Part shown: positions 44,396-55,538 of the stretch, in pieces
Numbering within the stretch: position 1 is the first letter of the stretch
How the letters are laid out: every line of letters begins with the position of its first letter
Origin: Haliclona indistincta
Lineage: Eukaryota; Porifera; Demospongiae; Haplosclerida; Chalinidae
Assembly: GCA_964017065.1 (NCBI GenBank)
Contig: OZ024786.1
Coordinates: 7,321,047 to 7,385,046, forward strand
Direction of reading: 5' to 3'
DNA: 64,000 nt
The notes under the pieces: generated by a model
Databases searched by the model: none
Seen by the model: the letters and a program-made list of their open reading frames with translations, nothing else
Told to the model about the DNA's origin: nothing
Program-made: the position numbers and the translations under genes

Positions 44396-44870
44396 ATCTT
44401 CTTTTAGAAATGGATGTTGATCAAATTTCGGAGACAAGCATATATGTATCTAGGATTTCTTGCCTCCGATGTGGGTATGTTAATTCAATTAGGCTTTCAT
44501 ATGCCTCAGGCATAGGCTTTTTCCTTCGAAAGACCTCTGTTATCTTGTTTAGCAAGTTGAAATTTCACAACAGAATGATTTAAACATTTTAGGATTTATT
44601 TATTCTGTTTATTGCATGCCCTATAATATATATATATTAGGTACATAGCCGCTAATTTGAATCGGCACGCAATGAGTCATGCAATATAGTAATATTGTTA
44701 TGTAAAAATAGTATGCATTTAGGGACCGTCTGCACACTGTACTAAGACTAACCACTCATACTGCTCTAGTGTATAATGTAATATAAAAAATATATATATT
44801 CATACTAAATTTTATCACAAACCTTTTTTGAGTTGAGTCTTGAGTTCCAATGGAAGGCAGTTCAGTTTAA

Positions 44871-45152
44871 TTATGCAACGCTTTCTTTTATAAGCCGTTT
44901 ATAATGCAACCCTTGATATGCATGTAGTGGAGCATCCCGAACAAGGAATTTGCGAGCCACATTTTTATAACTTCCGGAATCACACGCCATAATGCATTCT
45001 TTCACTTGTGTACATGAATGACTTAAATATCCTCTAGGACAACTGCAACCACATCGTTGTTTGTCCGCATGTATTGAAGCTCCTAAATTATGTACAATAG
45101 AATAACGAGCTGCAGGGACATCCCGTGTTGCGCATGGCGGGGAAGTGATAGA
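44871..45152 (-). CDS. Conserved cysteine-rich open frame, copy 2
   Basis: Matches 18081-18362 over the full 93 codons with no frame disruption (see that entry). Confidence 0.4.
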   Translation of the reverse strand, partial: SITSPPCATRDVPAARYSIVHNLGASIHADKQRCGCSCPRGYLSHSCTQVKECIMACDSGSYKNVARKFLVRDAPLHAYQGLHYKRLIKESVA

Positions 45153-45544
45153 TCAACTCATATATAGGATTTGACCCATTTCTCAACAGAAAATCAAGTT
45201 TTTTTCTTGGCTACGATATGCCTCGTGGCTCCGTCCACCGAGGCGTAGACAGTGATTGTTATAGATAGAATAATGAGTCAGCTGCTATAGACATTGCAAT
45301 GGCAAGACTGGATTGAGCATAATGTAACTTGTTATGTGCAGTCTTTGCAAACAAAATTCTCAGGAATAACAGTCAGCCCTCTGCCATTAGTGAATTGTTG
45401 CAAATCCTTCTTGGTTAAACATATTGTGCCATGCCTTATCCAATACTTTTTGGTTTTGGTTGTGTTGATTGCATTGTCATTATCAATATCTAATAATACG
45501 GTGATTGCACGGAGTTTATACGGAGCATCGTATCTGCGTACCGT

Positions 45545-46227
45545 TTAAAGTGTTCCCACATCGGTAGTAAACGGTATCCGTGTTTCCCCCGTTATTGCAC
45601 AAACACGGCAACCGTTCGATGGAAGTACGTTCTCCACCTTCCTGCACTGTTTTCCCTGTGTTGCCATCAACAGTCTGCTAGTCGAATCAGCAATAACAGC
45701 ATCCTGCTTCACAAGTCCTGGCCTGACGTCCACCTCATCGTGCAACTTCAGGACTTTAGCATTTACACTGATCCATGTGTCTTGGTCCAAACTTTGCAGA
45801 TTTTCCAGTTTAAAAATTGTAGGCTCGGCAAGCAGCCTTGTAGAAGTACGCGGTACGTCATTATTTGCCGTGATATTTTTCGGAGATTTCCTGATCCGAG
45901 CGTTGTCTTTGATGATAACTTCGTATTCATGAGTATAGTCGGAGAGTTGCTCTTTACAGCCGTCTAAAAGAACAGGTTCCTCATTCTTGCAAAAATCAGA
46001 CAATGCCTCTTGCTTCTTATCAGAAAAACCTACCAACCTTTTGCCACCCGAAGAATCATTAAGTCTACCATGGAAAAAACTACCATTGACCATTTCTGAT
46101 GACAGCATTGCAACCAGTCTATCTATTCGTGCTAACTTGCACGGAGTAAGACATTTCAGTTCTTTGAACTTGATTACTTGTACTAAATCGACTTCTCGTT
46201 GACTCTTTTTTGAACGATCTTCCATAA
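45545..46227 (-). pseudogene. RPA-like tandem OB-fold protein, copy 2
   Basis: From MEDRSKKSQREVDLVQV the frame matches copy 1 through both OB-fold blocks, with a few replacements (IDG to IDR, LQR to LQS). It then changes at ITGETR because 23 bases are missing relative to copy 1. The loss lies between two CCGTGTTT repeats that are 23 bases apart in copy 1, so slippage or end-joining at an 8-base repeat explains it. The frame is also open far upstream of the likely start (to 46405), which has no homology support. Confidence 0.55.
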
Positions 46228-46416
46228 CCTCCGCACTGACTGCAACTAAAGTTACTCCAGCATTGCTGTATCTTTTAATTGTAGCGATGCGCATGCACAC
46301 AACCGAACTACCTATCACATAACGATAGTATACAATGGAACCCCTCTTAGAGGACACCCATCTATAATAGACAAATACTGTATCCCAAATAATTACAATC
46401 CACATGGCATAATGTA

Positions 46417-46771
46417 AAGAAAATTAAAAAGATTTCTATCGAAATCAAAAGGATGTAGGGTTGTGAAATCTACCACTGGTTCACAATGTAAACTAACAAG
46501 GAACAAGCATGGAATGGTAACACAATTGACTTGCTAACAGACCATAGATCCCTACATCAGTGGCTGGTGTGGTTGACCTACTTGTTGACTGCTGACACCT
46601 GACGTGCATTCAACTTGGGTACAGCCACTGATGTAGGGATCTATGGTCTGTTAGCAAGTCAATTGTGTTACCATTCCATGCTTGTTCCTTGTTAGTTTAC
46701 ATTGTGAACCAGTGGTAGATTTCACAACCCTACATCCTTTTGATTTCGATAGAAATCTTTTTAATTTTCTT
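46417..46771. repeat. Perfect 150-bp inverted repeat with 55-bp spacer
   Basis: Bases 46417-46566 return as the exact reverse complement at 46622-46771 by eye. The spacer holds GTGTGGTTGACC and TGACACCTGACG. Transcription through it would give a long perfect hairpin RNA. There is no obvious target duplication and no coding frame. It is absent from unit copy 1. Confidence 0.9.
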
Positions 46772-48055
46772 GTTTGTGTCCTTTTTGCTTTTTTTAGTGA
46801 AGTGCAGTTCAAATAATTATCATGGATGTACTGAGCCGTCTTTGTTCCACCATTGTTTAGTTTCTTGTTGTTGATGGCTTTTCTTATTTTAAACTTGTAG
46901 CAAAAAATAATTGTTATGCTATACTATCAGCTCGCCTACGCATGTATGCATGCAGTGCATACAAGCCCCGCCCACACTAGTTTGTTGACCTGTATTGTAC
47001 GGCGGTTATAATTTATATCTGGCAAGCGCAGAATGGTGATCCTATAGCTTGCCGTTCTTCGAAGACTCCATACAGATATGTGTTTTCCGTGAACCATTCG
47101 GCGTGGAGATAGTGCTTGGTCACGTGCGTATTGCGCAATCACATTAATGGCGTCTAACACTTAGCTGACAATGGATCACAATCGAGAAATCGCGGAATTT
47201 ATCTCGCCGTTTCGCTAAAAACTAAGTTCAAAAGGCACATGCCAGGAGAATTTCACGACTGTCCGTGAGTGTTTTGGTCTCGGCACTGCTCGCGTAGAGG
47301 CGCTAGGCGAGTTGAAGAAAGAAGAAAGAATAAGAAAACGAAGATGACAAAACACGATTTTCACCGTTTTTAGTTTCGTCACTTTAGCAACAATCTCGAG
47401 CAATCTCCTTGCTACTGTATGATAGGGCAACGCCCGATAGCAGATTTAAGTGTCTTTTGACGTATAAAATTCATCACCAGGCGAAATATCAGCGTTTGAA
47501 CGCTAATACAGTAGCCGCCATCTTTTTTTCTCGTTCAACCCTACATAGGGAGGCACTACCGTGCCTCCCTAATAATAAATCCGAGCAGGGGACACCCTCT
47601 ATAATGCATAATGCCAGACGAAATTGTTGGTCCCACTGAATGGTGTCCGCCTCAGAAAAGTGAAGGCAAACGTTTAATTAGTGTGCCGTTTTCTGTAAAA
47701 TTCTCCTATCGAGTTTTTCATGAAGCACTATCTAACACTGCAAAATTTCTCTCTGGAGAGACATTAGTGGTTGCTTGGTACACTAGCTGTATCTTCAATA
47801 AGTTATTGATCAGCAACTAATGTCAGTTGTCAGTTGTATGTTGTAGCTGCACGCGTCTTCGACAACGGAACTTTTGCTCGACAGGTGCGCTGATCTAAGC
47901 TCTTCTACTGATAGCGCTGTACGCTGGCTTACCTGCATACAGCTAAGCTGCAGTTAAGCGTTGCTGTCTGTGTTCCTGGGCTTATTATTGACGCTACAAG
48001 CGCTTGTAAGGTAAGTCACCACAATAACATTATTACACCAACATATCAATACACG
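46772..48055. other. Unit copy 2 interior, no recognised gene
   Basis: A hairpin lies at 47547-47572 (AGGGAGGCA...TGCCTCCCT). A motif like GGAACCCCTCTTAGAGGACAC near 46337 and GGGGACACCCTCTATAA near 47588 resemble terminal repeats of a DNA transposon but do not pair well. Confidence 0.35.
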
Positions 48056-48058
48056 AAA

Positions 48059-48178
48059 GCACTACACTACTGATGAGGTAGTTGGCATGCTTGATGATGA
48101 TGATCTTGATGAGCCAATGATGCAAGGCAGTGACGACGAATTTAGTGATCTAGAAGTGGAAGAAGATAACAGTGAAGG
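48059..48178 (+). pseudogene. Possible piggyBac-type N-terminal exon
   Basis: After a possible AAAG acceptor the plus strand reads HYTTDEVVGMLDDDD, LDEPMMQGSDDEFSDLEVEE and ends at a GTATTA donor-like site. An acidic N-terminus with DEPmmpGSDdefsdle is typical, as I recall, of piggyBac-derived genes in lower metazoans. No catalytic part follows. Assignment is tentative. Confidence 0.35.
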
Positions 48179-48239
48179 TATTATTATTGTAGTATGCATT
48201 AGTAATGGTTTCTATTTTGCACATTACATTTCAGATTTT

Positions 48240-48315
48240 TCTCTCGACATGGCACGCTAGGCACGCTATGCACTCTAAGGCACTCTAGGCACACCAGGCA
48301 CTCTAGGCACTCTCG
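48240..48315. repeat. Degenerate 9-11 bp tandem repeat
   Basis: GGCACTCTAG-type words occur about seven times in a row. Confidence 0.7.
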
Positions 48316-49071
48316 TTGTGTATGGTCAATGACCAAGTAAAAATCTAAAGTAAGATTTTACAACATCCTACAACAAACACAATTTTACAACAAACAATTA
48401 GACCACCATAGAAATTAAATGCTTAGAGTAATGTTTAGTAAACTCAAATTGAAATTGAAATAGATATCAGACGGTACCACCTGATGAAAAAGAGTATTAG
48501 AACAACCAAATACACAATATTTGAACAATAATTCATACCTTGCAAACTGTTACCTTGCAAGATTTCCTCTGCCATCCTCTGCCGAATCCGAGGCATATCC
48601 TTCTGCTGTAAAACAGTGAGTCAGTGCTGTGTAGATATCAGATCACTCACTTGTTGGAACAGAAACGGTTTTACGTTAACTATGTGACGAGCATACTGTA
48701 CGTACAAAAGATAAGAATGAATTTAGTGTATATAGTGAGGGTAGCTGGAACATGAGGTCCCACACTACAGTTGAATCCTACCAGCCTGAGCACCAGACAC
48801 ACTAAACACTAACACAATGTACAGCTGGCACGCAAGTACACACACACACATGCACAGCGTACCATACTAGTACACACACTCTCGATTGTGTTCGTGATGG
48901 CACGTGGTCAACAACCTTTTAAAATTCAATACAGGGTTTATACTCATGCAAAGCCAATAATGAATAAGAATAGTTCACTGCAATAGTAAATACATTGAAC
49001 AACTTTGAACAACTCCGATGGCTTGTAAGCAGTGACTGGGAGGGCGTCTGCGTTGAACTGAGGTAGACCTG

Positions 49072-49720
49072 CTAGCCTAAACCCAGACACTGCCCACTCC
49101 GGCTAGAATTGCTTCCACATCTGTGATAGTAGCTCTGCGAAGTCAGCTTTTTTAATAACCAGTTATTCACGACGTGTGAAACTACTGACTCCCAAATGCA
49201 CTTGAGGTGGTTGAATACTCCCATATCTAGTGGTTGCAATAGATGGGTTGTATGAGGAGGCAGTTTTAGCATGTGTACCCATTCCCTTGAGCTATCTTGC
49301 GAACTCGATAGCCTATATGCGACTTGTGCCCATCTAATAGGATTAGAACTGGTTGTTCTGTTGCTAATGACAGCAAAATGATTGATTATAGCCAGGCGTT
49401 ACTGTCCACCCACCCATTTTCTGTTCCAAGCGGACCACCAATCATGTGATATGGTGAGATTCTGGATCCCTTATAGAGAACATAAAGTGGTATCACTTGT
49501 CCTGATGCAGACACACAGGTTTTTGTACGTCTATCGTACACAGAATCATCATATGTAACTACATAGCATGTACTGAGGTTGATCTTTACAAGTTGTTGCA
49601 GCTTAGGAATTACGTCTATATTGATTCATTGATGGCTTCTTTGTCTCCTTCAAACACTCTTGTGACACAGTCACCTTAGTTCCATCACTGTTTAGTTGTT
49701 GGTGGAGCCGTTTAGGTCTC
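49072..49720 (-). pseudogene. pogo/Tigger-type (DDE_1) transposase relic
   Basis: The minus strand reads VTYDDSVYDRRTKTCVSASG, QVIPLYVLYKGS, GGPLGTENGWVDSNAWL, PVLILLDGHKSHIGYRV, and in another frame LKLPPHTTHLLQPLDMGVFN and HLKCIWES. These are the DDE_1 signatures, including the LLDGH.SH aspartate and the LPPHTTHLLQPLDvGvF block. Frame changes and stops make it inactive. The N-terminal side is interrupted at 49721 by another element. Confidence 0.85.
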
Positions 49721-50839
49721 TTAAGGTAGGACAGTAGTCTAAATCAATGAATTTCAAAAATCAATTAAAACAGCTGTATCTTTGAGACCATTGAAGTAAT
49801 ACCTTTCAAACTTGGAATACATGATCTACAATCTTTTATATACCTGTATGTCATCTTTGGAGACATTCTGATAACATAGGCCAAAATGGCAAGTATAAAA
49901 TATATCCGACCCGTTTTCACATTTTAAATGAATTTCTTTTGAAAGAGCAACAGTGCAGTGTTTTGACTTTGGTGGAACTTCAAGGGCAAGATTTACTAAC
50001 TTTTCATCGCAGGCCGCCCCTCTAAGAGATAGCTACGTCTTCAGAGCTAGCCATAAGCACTTTCACACCAACATTCAAAGGCAAGTCAGTGTGTTGCTCA
50101 CGCTTACTTGTCGAGGGCGGCCTGCGGTGAAAACAACGCATAGTGGTTGTAGTAGACGCACACAAACTGTTAAGCACTGTTTCTACTTCACTCCCGAGAT
50201 TTTGCCGTCCCTATCATAGAGTGATTTAGCCACTCACGCCAACCAACGCTTGGAAACCTCAGCGCTTTATTCTGCCTGCCATTTTAACTGCTGACCTAGT
50301 AAAATGCGTACAGCAGACACTGATCTCCTAACATGGAAGTGGGCGGGTTGTGGTTTGGCTTGTAATCACAGCTATAGCCACTTGTTCAACACTGTTTACT
50401 TTGGCTCCTCCTTCCCTAGCAACCAAAAGAATGCAATTTGTGCATAGTGTACGGAAAGCGAATAACCGCGGACGAATAGCTATTATCCGTGCACATCGAC
50501 AGCATCTACACGAGCAACGTGGACCAGCTATGACTACGATGTGAGAGCCATTTCAAGCCTGCTAGCTTCGTGTGTGCTCATCTTGTAAGCTGTAATCGTT
50601 CTCTCCGGCCACTGCTTGTACTTGTTTAATCTCGTGATGAATATTATTATCTTACTCGTGAATTCATTTAACAGCGGTTTATTTGCTTTACCTAGCAACG
50701 TTTAACGTTTTATATCTTGGGTTCCAGCTAAAATTTTCCACTACAAACCTGGAATATTGCTAACCACACTATAGTAAAGCAAATAAGTGAAAATGGTCCA
50801 AATCCAAGAGATGAATTTAGACTACTGTCCTACCTTAAG
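49721..50839. mobile_element. 1.1-kb element with 25-bp terminal inverted repeats
   Basis: CTTAAGGTAGGACAGTAGTC at 49721 (25 matching bases in all) is repeated inverted at 50815-50839. Inside, a second inverted pair TTTTCATCGCAGGCCGCCC (about 50007 and 50137) frames a 130-bp block. No transposase is visible. It appears to sit in the pogo relic, since SDGTKVTVSQECLKET-like pogo sequence stops at its left side. No clear target duplication was found. Confidence 0.6.
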
Positions 50840-51027
50840 CCTGAGAGGATTTTGTTTTAATTCAGACACAGAAGTACCTCTTGAAGGTAAATCAGTGGGA
50901 TTGTCAACTGTTGATAGAGTTCACCAATGTTGAACAGAAATACACAGTTCCATTGCAAGCCAAGCATTTTACGTATTCCATTTTCATCGCAGTGTTTTGT
51001 CCAAGAGAATCCGATTGGTCTTAATCA
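50840..51027 (-). other. Possible continuation of the pogo relic
   Basis: Minus-strand sequence beyond the inserted element may carry more N-terminal pogo sequence, but I could not confirm motifs. Confidence 0.25.
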
Positions 51028-51990
51028 CCGACTTGCAACATGCTCTGCTACAGATGCATTAGGCCGAGGCTGATGCTTAGATTTTGGTTTAGATGAGGTC
51101 TCTTTTATCTTGACATGGTCTTAAATAGTTTGTGCCATATTGAGCCAAAAGATGTTCTACCAATTGAGACACTGTGTCAAAGCCTGATGCGGCGAATCGC
51201 TTACTTTGGCATACACTTTGATCAGTGACTACCCAAGCTGAGACATGTATTAGTAGCCATAGCATTGAAGGGTTGTTATTGTAATGGATAACCACTGTAC
51301 TGAAACACACACTATATAGAGATTAGCTGATGATAGTCACATTAAAGCAGATCCAACAGGTTATATTTATTGAAGACAGCGAATCGCTTGTTCTCTGTTG
51401 ATAGCGACAATTGTCTTGTGTATCGGTGAAATCGCTTTTTCTTCACTAGCCGTGTAATATCGAGTTGTCGAGTTCTTTTAGTAGTCTCGTCCTGGAACTT
51501 AAAAAGTGGACCTGGAGTCAACCCTCGCAAAACATTATAGCTTTTGATGCATCATCGTAAAACCATTCATGTGCAGACACATTCAGTGAGGATTTATCGC
51601 AGGTAAAGATTCTTTTTGAGTTGACGATTATGTGTCAACCTTTTTATGTGCTCTGTAGTGGGTGGTATAGAATAGCAGCCATTATCATGATCAGTAGAAG
51701 ATACAAGACTATCTCAAATCTACATCGTACAGGAAAAGATTACAGCAAAACTTCTCAATTTCTTCTTTAGTACTGATTTACAGGATGAGGATCAAATTTG
51801 ATAATTTATTTATCTTTACTACATTATTTATTTTCTTCTTAATATAAGATCAGTGACAAGAAGAATCTCTAATTTTCTATTTTTCTCAGCCTGATTTTCT
51901 AAGGAAGAATCTCTAATATCTAATAGCAGAAAGTGTACAGCTAGGCAGGGTGCAGATGGTGGCTAGTTACTTCTGCCTAGGTCGTACACA

Positions 51991-52627
51991 TTTATTTGTG
52001 AGCACAAAAACTAGCTAACGATGTTCGTACGTGCGCTATAGCAGGCCCAACAATGCAAAACTATTAGCCAAATTCTTCAACTAGTGATGATCTGTAATGC
52101 TGTCAACAATATTACACACCAACCCTAACTGAACAAACAGCTACTATTGTATTAAGTCATTCCTTTTCTTGACTTTGAGGAGTACGAGAGCTTGATATCT
52201 GGTGTTAGGTGAATTAGAGCTTATACAAGTATACAATCAGCTTACCTTGTACGGCATATTTTCTATCCATTCCTTTTCCTGTTATAATGTAATTTTTAGT
52301 TTGAAATTACTATGGTTGAACTTACTGATTTTGTCAATGTCATATCCTGTAGAAATTAAAATAGAAAACCTGACCTGACTTTATGTATGACTATATCTCC
52401 TATACATGCTCAATCATACTGGTGTTACAACTGTTTGCACATTTGAGACTAACCGGAATTGGGTGCTTGACGAGGGGAAGCCATGCCAAATTTTCTTTAG
52501 GAGTCGGAAAACAAGTTGAACCATACTCAAAGTCAGTCTATGGAATAGCGAGAGAAACAGACAAAGGTATTGAGCACAGGTCACCCCTTACCATTCTTGA
52601 ATCTGCTAGCTTCCCTTACTTGAACAT
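51991..52627. other. No gene recognised
   Basis: An 89-codon plus-strand frame (52383-52652) runs into the hAT left end and has no family support. Confidence 0.3.
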
Positions 52628-55439
52628 CAGGGCTGTCAAGTTCTGGAATTGAAAATGAGTGAGACTAATTATTATTCATTTATTCATGAAAAGGTGTGGT
52701 TTATGACGTAATAAAGGCGTGGCTCATTGTTTATTACTTGCTTTGTGCAGGTGTAAGTTTACAAGATACTTTGTGACGAAATGAAGAACTTATGAAAGTA
52801 AAAGAAATATAGTAGAAAAACACTAGAGAAACAATGATAGTGAAACCTATGACTTTTCAGTTCTATGTTCCTTATTGTATTCCCAAGTAACAGTCTTGGA
52901 TTTTTTAACTACATCAACTGTTGGCTCATATTTATAGCAAGGCTCTTCACAAGCCATCTTAACAGTTAAAATACTAGAAAGTGTGCCATCAAGGCTAAGT
53001 GAATTTCTTGAGTCTGTTTTGTTTTGGCGAATTAAGGAGAACACACGTTCTTCATCCGCATTCGAATGTGGAATAGTCAGCACAAGTTTGGCTACTTTAG
53101 ATAGCATGAAAAACCTAGGCTGACTAGTAACAGAATCCTTGAGAGTGCCAAGGTATCCCCACAAAATATCCATCCTGTGATATTCAACTTCATCTTTTTC
53201 TAATACTTTAGCACTATTCCACACATGTAGAGGAATTATAGTATCTTGAATAGTCTGGTAGTCACAAAATTCAGAGTAGAGCTGCTCTTGAGATTGAATA
53301 CTTGAAAAAGGTAATAGGCGATTGAAGCGCTGTACAAAATACGAAACATGAGAAAAATCTGCTTCAAGTCTGTTTGTCATGTTAACAAAAGCTGAACTTT
53401 GAAGTAACTCATCATTGAAAGGTAAATGGCTAAGAGCATATGAAGATGCCGACTCAAAAAATGCCCGAGCTCCTTTCATTAACTTAGTAATAGCACTAGG
53501 TGCTATATCACCTTCATCAAGCAACTTCATCATTTTGCTCCTAGTAAACATACCTAGATAGAGCTTGTGATCTGGCAGTTGGTTGGGCCTGGAGAAATCG
53601 GTTTTTATTATATCTGGACCTACTGCAACAATTTCTTGAGGATCAACAAATCTGCTAAAAAGGCTCTTTAAAAAAGCTTTCATACTAGAATCAAGCAAGT
53701 AAATTACTGGCTCTTGTCGTTGAAGTAACAAATTCAACTTAGTAAACAGAGGAATCACTGACTGTAAGAATAGTAGATATATTTCTGTCATAGGGTTAGA
53801 GAAAGCTTTTTGTAACCTTTTAAAACGAGGTTTTGACTCATCGTTCGATTTAAAGTAGCTAACCAAGCTGTTATATAGTGCAAGAATACGAGTAATAGTT
53901 TGCTCAAGACTAAGCCAGCGAGTAGAAACGTGTTTTAATATATCTTTATATGTCGTATCGCACAATAAGCAGAACTCAGCAAGACTAGCTTTTCGTTTTG
54001 TGCTTTTGTCGAACCAATAAGACACATCAACAGCTAAATCTTCTACGTCAAATCCTGTTTCTTTTGAGAAGGATGTAGCTGCTTTGGAGCAGGTATTGTG
54101 TATAATGTGGCAAGGGCAGCCAATCACATACACTTCTGGGTGTTTCGTACGAAGTCTAGAAGATAAAGAATTTCTTACGCCCAAGTTAACAGAGGTATTA
54201 TCAACAGAAAGGGACACACAATTTGTCCATGGAATTGCATATTTACTCAGAACGGAATCCATTTTGTTAAAAATAACTTCAGCTGTAGCAGCTCCTGTTC
54301 CTGTTGTAGTGCACATGTCAAGAAACTTGTGCTTGATTCTGTCAGTATCAAATAGTTTAACAGTAACAGGATTCATTTTTTCTTGACCAGTATCGTTTGA
54401 TCCATCGATGGATACACTATATGGCTGATCTTTCATCATCTCCACTAATTCATTTTGGTAGTATGGTTTTAATGCCCCATTCAAAATGCAAGTAATTTTT
54501 GTTTTGCAAGAACTATAGGCTTTAGCAATTTCTGAATCCGGGAAAATCTCTTTAAACAGTGGACTTAAATGATCAGCAAAAGCCAATGGTATGTTATGCT
54601 TAGCAATAGCAGCTGTGACTTTTACTTCTGCCCTCCTCACCTTGGCTTCTAGTGGATTCATGGAAGAACTTGACAAAGAACTAGTAGTCGGAAAAAAACT
54701 CTGCATTCTTGAGGTACCTTGCATATCTTTAACTTTTTTCCTGTGCCCATCAGATGCCATATGTCGTTCGATATCTCTTCGGCCTTGATGTGCACACGAT
54801 CGTTCCACTCGGCAAAGAGAGCACCAAAAGTAATTTTTTGTAGTGCCTTTTGTAATGCACGGCCACTGTTTGCTCCAGTCACGATTGAAAACTGTCAAGT
54901 ATCTTGCTGCACCAGACATTCTTCGTGAACTGACCGACTTGACCTGGGAATGCTCTTGATCATTGTCACTGTCAGCACTGTCACAACTTTCTTCCTCATC
55001 TGCCTCTCGCTTTCATCTGCCTCTGTTTCATGATGATGGTTGGGTCAACTGTAAAGGCAAGTCACTGACAAGAATGTTCAGCTTATTGGCGATGGCGATG
55101 TAGACAGCTTATTGGCGATGTATAGCAGGTCAGTCGATATAGTCTAACAGAATTACAGAAAAACACCAAGAGAAACAGCGCAGCACTGACACTGGAGCAG
55201 CTGACTAATCATGAATATAATAACAAATGGGTGTAAATCTGTTTTTGGTTTACAGCTTTAGTGTTAGTTTGTGTTGTGCAATGTCTGTGGCTATAGAATC
55301 AGCTGAAAGAAGGTGTGGCTTGAGCATAAAGCTGTAAATGCGTGAGATATTCATCCTTCAATCAACATTAGCGTGTGAGCGTGAGAACAAGCTGAAATGC
55401 GTGTGTCTCACGCAGGATGCGTGAGACTTGACAGGCCTG
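52628..55439 (-). mobile_element. hAT-like DNA transposon with short terminal inverted repeats
   Basis: The left end CAGGGCTGTCAAGT and the right end (inverted) CAGGCCTGTCAAGT differ at one base and bracket the transposase. Subterminal GTGTGG and GTCTCACGC/GCGTGAGAC words occur inside the ends. hAT elements usually duplicate 8 bp. Here only ACAT is shared by the two flanks, so the target duplication is not confirmed. Confidence 0.7.
52847..54919 (-). CDS. Uninterrupted hAT-superfamily transposase, 690 residues
   Basis: The protein has an N-terminal BED-type zinc finger (Cys33, Cys36, His53, His59). An RNase H-like core follows: Asp172 in SVSIDGSND, Asp240 in SLSVDNTSVN, a CPCHIIHN segment near 268-275 and STRWLSLEQT near 332-341. 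The hAT dimerisation end has Glu624 in NADEERVFS. All three presumed catalytic acidic residues are present, and the length fits the family (about 600-700). No introns or stops. It sits within matching terminal repeats, so it may be an active or recently active transposase. A domesticated gene is less likely because the ends are preserved. Confidence 0.85.
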   Translation of the reverse strand: MSGAARYLTVFNRDWSKQWPCITKGTTKNYFWCSLCRVERSCAHQGRRDIERHMASDGHRKKVKDMQGTSRMQSFFPTTSSLSSSSMNPLEAKVRRAEVKVTAAIAKHNIPLAFADHLSPLFKEIFPDSEIAKAYSSCKTKITCILNGALKPYYQNELVEMMKDQPYSVSIDGSNDTGQEKMNPVTVKLFDTDRIKHKFLDMCTTTGTGAATAEVIFNKMDSVLSKYAIPWTNCVSLSVDNTSVNLGVRNSLSSRLRTKHPEVYVIGCPCHIIHNTCSKAATSFSKETGFDVEDLAVDVSYWFDKSTKRKASLAEFCLLCDTTYKDILKHVSTRWLSLEQTITRILALYNSLVSYFKSNDESKPRFKRLQKAFSNPMTEIYLLFLQSVIPLFTKLNLLLQRQEPVIYLLDSSMKAFLKSLFSRFVDPQEIVAVGPDIIKTDFSRPNQLPDHKLYLGMFTRSKMMKLLDEGDIAPSAITKLMKGARAFFESASSYALSHLPFNDELLQSSAFVNMTNRLEADFSHVSYFVQRFNRLLPFSSIQSQEQLYSEFCDYQTIQDTIIPLHVWNSAKVLEKDEVEYHRMDILWGYLGTLKDSVTSQPRFFMLSKVAKLVLTIPHSNADEERVFSLIRQNKTDSRNSLSLDGTLSSILTVKMACEEPCYKYEPTVDVVKKSKTVTWEYNKEHRTEKS

Positions 55440-55538
55440 ACATGTGCTCAATCACGTGACAATGACATCATAAAAATTGTAATGGTCATGCGCAATTGGA
55501 ACATGTGACTCCTTCATTGTAAGGGCCAAGTTAGCAAA

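Larger units (their letters stand above)
42397..51990. repeat. OB-fold unit, copy 2, with extra internal sequence
   Basis: Homology to copy 1 covers 42397-46349, 47680-47821 and 51028-51990. Two blocks are extra relative to copy 1: 46350-47679 (with a 150-bp inverted repeat) and 47822-51027 (with a possible piggyBac fragment and a pogo relic). Copy 1 also lacks 26 bases after TTCTCCTAT that are present here near 47710. Whether the blocks are insertions here or deletions in copy 1 cannot be settled from two copies. The unit ends with the same hairpin as copy 1. Confidence 0.85.

Noticed and set aside
45545..46405. Taking the full 286-codon frame as the OB-fold protein of copy 2
   Set aside because: The first part (before MEDRSKK) lies beyond the homology with copy 1's coding frame and its tail is shifted by a 23-base loss.
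46936..47160. Possible transposase N-terminus (MVHGKHISVWSLRRTASYRI)
   Set aside because: No motif of a known transposase could be confirmed and flanks are non-coding.
52628..55439. An 8-bp hAT target duplication at the element ends
   Set aside because: Flanking octamers do not match; only ACAT is shared, which is too short to claim.
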